IMG/VR virus record: IMGVR_UViG_3300042923_001310
Location: 1 to 21,263 of that record
Length of the DNA stretch: 21,263 nucleotides
Direction: 5' to 3' (one strand)
Origin: a virus
The number at the start of each line of letters is the position of its first letter. Position 1 is the stretch's first letter. This document shows positions 20,397 through 21,263 of this stretch, piece by piece. A program made the translations under genes and the position numbers. The notes beneath the pieces are model-generated. The model was not told where the DNA came from. It was given only the letters and a program-made list of their open reading frames with translations, and did not search any database.

Positions 20397-20425
20397 ATTA
20401 TATGATATTTACCTCAATAAATCAA
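20397..20425 (-). promoter_or_regulatory. Sigma-A-type promoter P7 (minus strand)
   Basis: Read on the minus strand: TTGATT (20425-20420), 17-bp spacer ending AAATATCA, TATAAT (20402-20397). It has the same spacer length and upstream ATATCA as the plus-strand promoters. Downstream it reads AATACATA rather than the palindrome. Confidence 0.9.
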
Positions 20426-20435
20426 TAGGTTTAAC

Positions 20436-20466
20436 AAAAAAAAAAGTAAACATTTAAGTTTACTTT
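20436..20466 (-). terminator. Intrinsic terminator (minus strand)
   Basis: On the minus strand: AAAGTAAAC / GTTTACTTT stem with a six-base loop, running into about ten Ts. It ends the operon of the three small genes and lies just before promoter P7. Confidence 0.93.
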
Positions 20467-20597
20467 AAGAAATTCCAACTACGTATGCTGTAGTAGCATA
20501 CGAAGTCAAGAAGTTCATTTATGCTAGGAAAAGTTTTCTGCCTATACTTCTTACGACCATTTGATGTAACTTCGTTAGTAAGATATCTCACAGTCAT
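20460..20597 (-). CDS. Small basic protein (45 aa), unknown
   Basis: ATG overlapping the upstream stop (ATGA), with a GGAGGCAACA site. It encodes 45 residues, basic in the first half (TSNGRKKYRQK), helical and aromatic after that. Its stop codon lies in the terminator stem. No family recognised. Confidence 0.65.
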   Translation of the reverse strand: MTVRYLTNEVTSNGRKKYRQKTFPSINELLDFVCYYSIRSWNFLK

Positions 20598-20836
20598 TTG
20601 ATTGTTGCCTCCATAATATGGCTTACAATACCCACAGTTAATTCATTGTTAGGGAGAGATATTCCGTTCTTAGAAGGAAACCACAGAGTGGAAGTTTTAG
20701 TTTTGTACCATTCCCTTACTGTTATGAAGTTCTTGCCACCTCTAGTACATCTGTGAACAAGAAACTTAGAAGTTTCGGATTTAAGTGTTTCGCCAACAAA
20801 TTCTTCAGTATCCCAATATTTGTTTTCCACTACCAT
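20594..20836 (-). CDS. PC4/YdbC-like single-stranded DNA-binding protein
   Basis: 80 residues, ATG after AAAGGAGGAAA. The central segment KNFITVREWYKTKTSTLWFP followed by SKNGISLPNNEL has the PC4-type pattern: strand, charged-aromatic turn, and a 'K-GISL' strand leading into the helix VGIVSHIMEA. Firmicute YdbC-type and phage PC4-like proteins bind single-stranded DNA and can act in replication or transcription. Assignment is by motif only, with moderate confidence. Confidence 0.65.
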   Translation of the reverse strand: MVVENKYWDTEEFVGETLKSETSKFLVHRCTRGGKNFITVREWYKTKTSTLWFPSKNGISLPNNELTVGIVSHIMEATIK

Positions 20837-21000
20837 TTTCCTCCTTTATTTTGAGTAAGTTCAAATATGTGCAATAGCAAAGTGTTAACTGCATTTTCGT
20901 CTTCATCTAGTACTGCAACAACTTCCGCGATTTGTTCTACTGAAAGTTCTTTACACAAGACACAAGCAACCTCTAATAAAATAGCCTTTTCACTGCTCAT
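20830..21000 (-). CDS. Small helical protein (56 aa), unknown
   Basis: The ATG at 21000 follows GAGGAGGAT at good spacing. An in-frame ATG at 21045 lies over the hairpin at 21035 and lacks a site. The 56 residues are mostly alpha-helical and acidic (EKAILLEVACVLCKELS; VEQIAEVVAVLDEDENA). Overlaps the PC4-like gene by 7 bases. Confidence 0.7.
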   Translation of the reverse strand: MSSEKAILLEVACVLCKELSVEQIAEVVAVLDEDENAVNTLLLHIFELTQNKGGKW

Positions 21001-21034
21001 CTTTATCCTCCTCAATATTCGTTTTGAGGCCTTA

Positions 21035-21056
21035 AGGAGTGACACATGTCACTCCT
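21035..21056. terminator. Hairpin between minus-strand genes
   Basis: Perfect 10-bp inverted repeat AGGAGTGACA / TGTCACTCCT around CA, located between two minus-strand genes. No clear T-run follows on either strand, so it may be a weak terminator, a processing signal or a protein site. Confidence 0.5.
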
Positions 21057-21072
21057 GAACCTTGAAGAACAA

Positions 21073-21263
21073 TTACTTGTCATACTTCGCACGAGCTTCA
21101 TCAATTTGTTTACTAATCTTGTCATTAATCGTTTGAATCTCTTCTGAAGTTGAATTCTTTGGAAGTACTACCCCATCACCACCTGCAAAGTAATTTTCAA
21201 CTATCTGTTCAACTTGTTCTGGTGTTGCTGCAAGAGTTTCAGTTGTCTTAAGTCCAGCAAGCA
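21073..21263 (-). CDS. C-terminal part of an unknown protein (5' end outside window)
   Basis: Open on the minus strand to the window end, 62 residues plus stop. The visible part includes TPEQVEQIVENYFAGGDGVV and a helical, charged end (IDEARAKYDK). It could be the tail of a larger protein, possibly coiled-coil. No family is recognised from this piece. Confidence 0.6.
   Translation of the reverse strand, partial: LAGLKTTETLAATPEQVEQIVENYFAGGDGVVLPKNSTSEEIQTINDKISKQIDEARAKYDK

Noticed and set aside
1-21263. CRISPR array, insertion sequence or integrase/attachment site
   Set aside because: No regularly spaced repeats, no transposase or integrase ORF and no terminal repeats were seen.

Overview
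The window looks like part of a lytic, double-stranded DNA phage genome whose host is a low-GC Gram-positive (Firmicute) bacterium. The reasons are AT-rich DNA, tightly packed and often overlapping genes, strong GGAGG-type ribosome binding sites, frequent TTG and GTG starts, consensus sigma-A promoters (TTGATT, 17 bp, TATAAT), and a gene set of phage DNA polymerase, ligase, RNase H, ThyX, class III ribonucleotide reductase and a small sigma factor, with many tiny unknown ORFs. The oxygen-sensitive class III reductase suggests a host that grows at least partly without oxygen. No structural, packaging or lysis genes are in the window.

Layout. (1) 1-5339, plus strand: a 7-deazaguanine DNA-modification block. 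It holds queE, folE, a dNMP-kinase-like protein, a DpdA-like base-exchange enzyme, and a QueC fused to an N-terminal class II glutamine amidotransferase (Gat-QueC). An HNH endonuclease gene and small unknown genes are interspersed. (2) 5329-7971: family A DNA polymerase with a uracil-DNA-glycosylase-like N-terminal domain, overlapping gat-queC. (3) 8089-11722: small ORF, RNase H, an HTH protein, nrdD and nrdG. (4) 11800-13831: MazG-like protein, a cysteine-rich protein, thyX and three small proteins. (5) 13946-16658: an operon with a protein carrying a second internal start, a GHKL-type ATPase and four small unknowns. (6) 16764-19061: ATP-dependent DNA ligase, sigma factor, membrane protein, secreted protein. 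(7) 19113-20225: a long non-coding stretch, one unknown gene and its flanking repeats. (8) 20226-21263, minus strand: small genes including a PC4-like protein, converging on the plus-strand genes.

How the genes may work together. FolE and QueE (with a QueD presumably outside the window) would make the 7-deazaguanine precursor. The QueC part would make preQ0, DpdA would insert it into DNA in place of guanine, and the amidotransferase part would supply ammonia to form the amidine. The predicted base is 2'-deoxyarchaeosine (dG+), which would protect the phage from host restriction. The nucleotide genes (dNMP kinase, NrdDG, ThyX, MazG-like) feed replication by the polymerase, RNase H and ligase.

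Regulation. Seven plus-strand promoters and one minus-strand promoter share the same -35, the same 17-bp spacer and the same -10. Most also share a conserved palindrome that starts at the -10 box. A second recurrent palindromic motif (GCAATATA..TATATTGC) occurs before the modification genes and around 19.4-20.2 kb. It may be a different promoter or regulatory class, possibly linked to the phage sigma factor.
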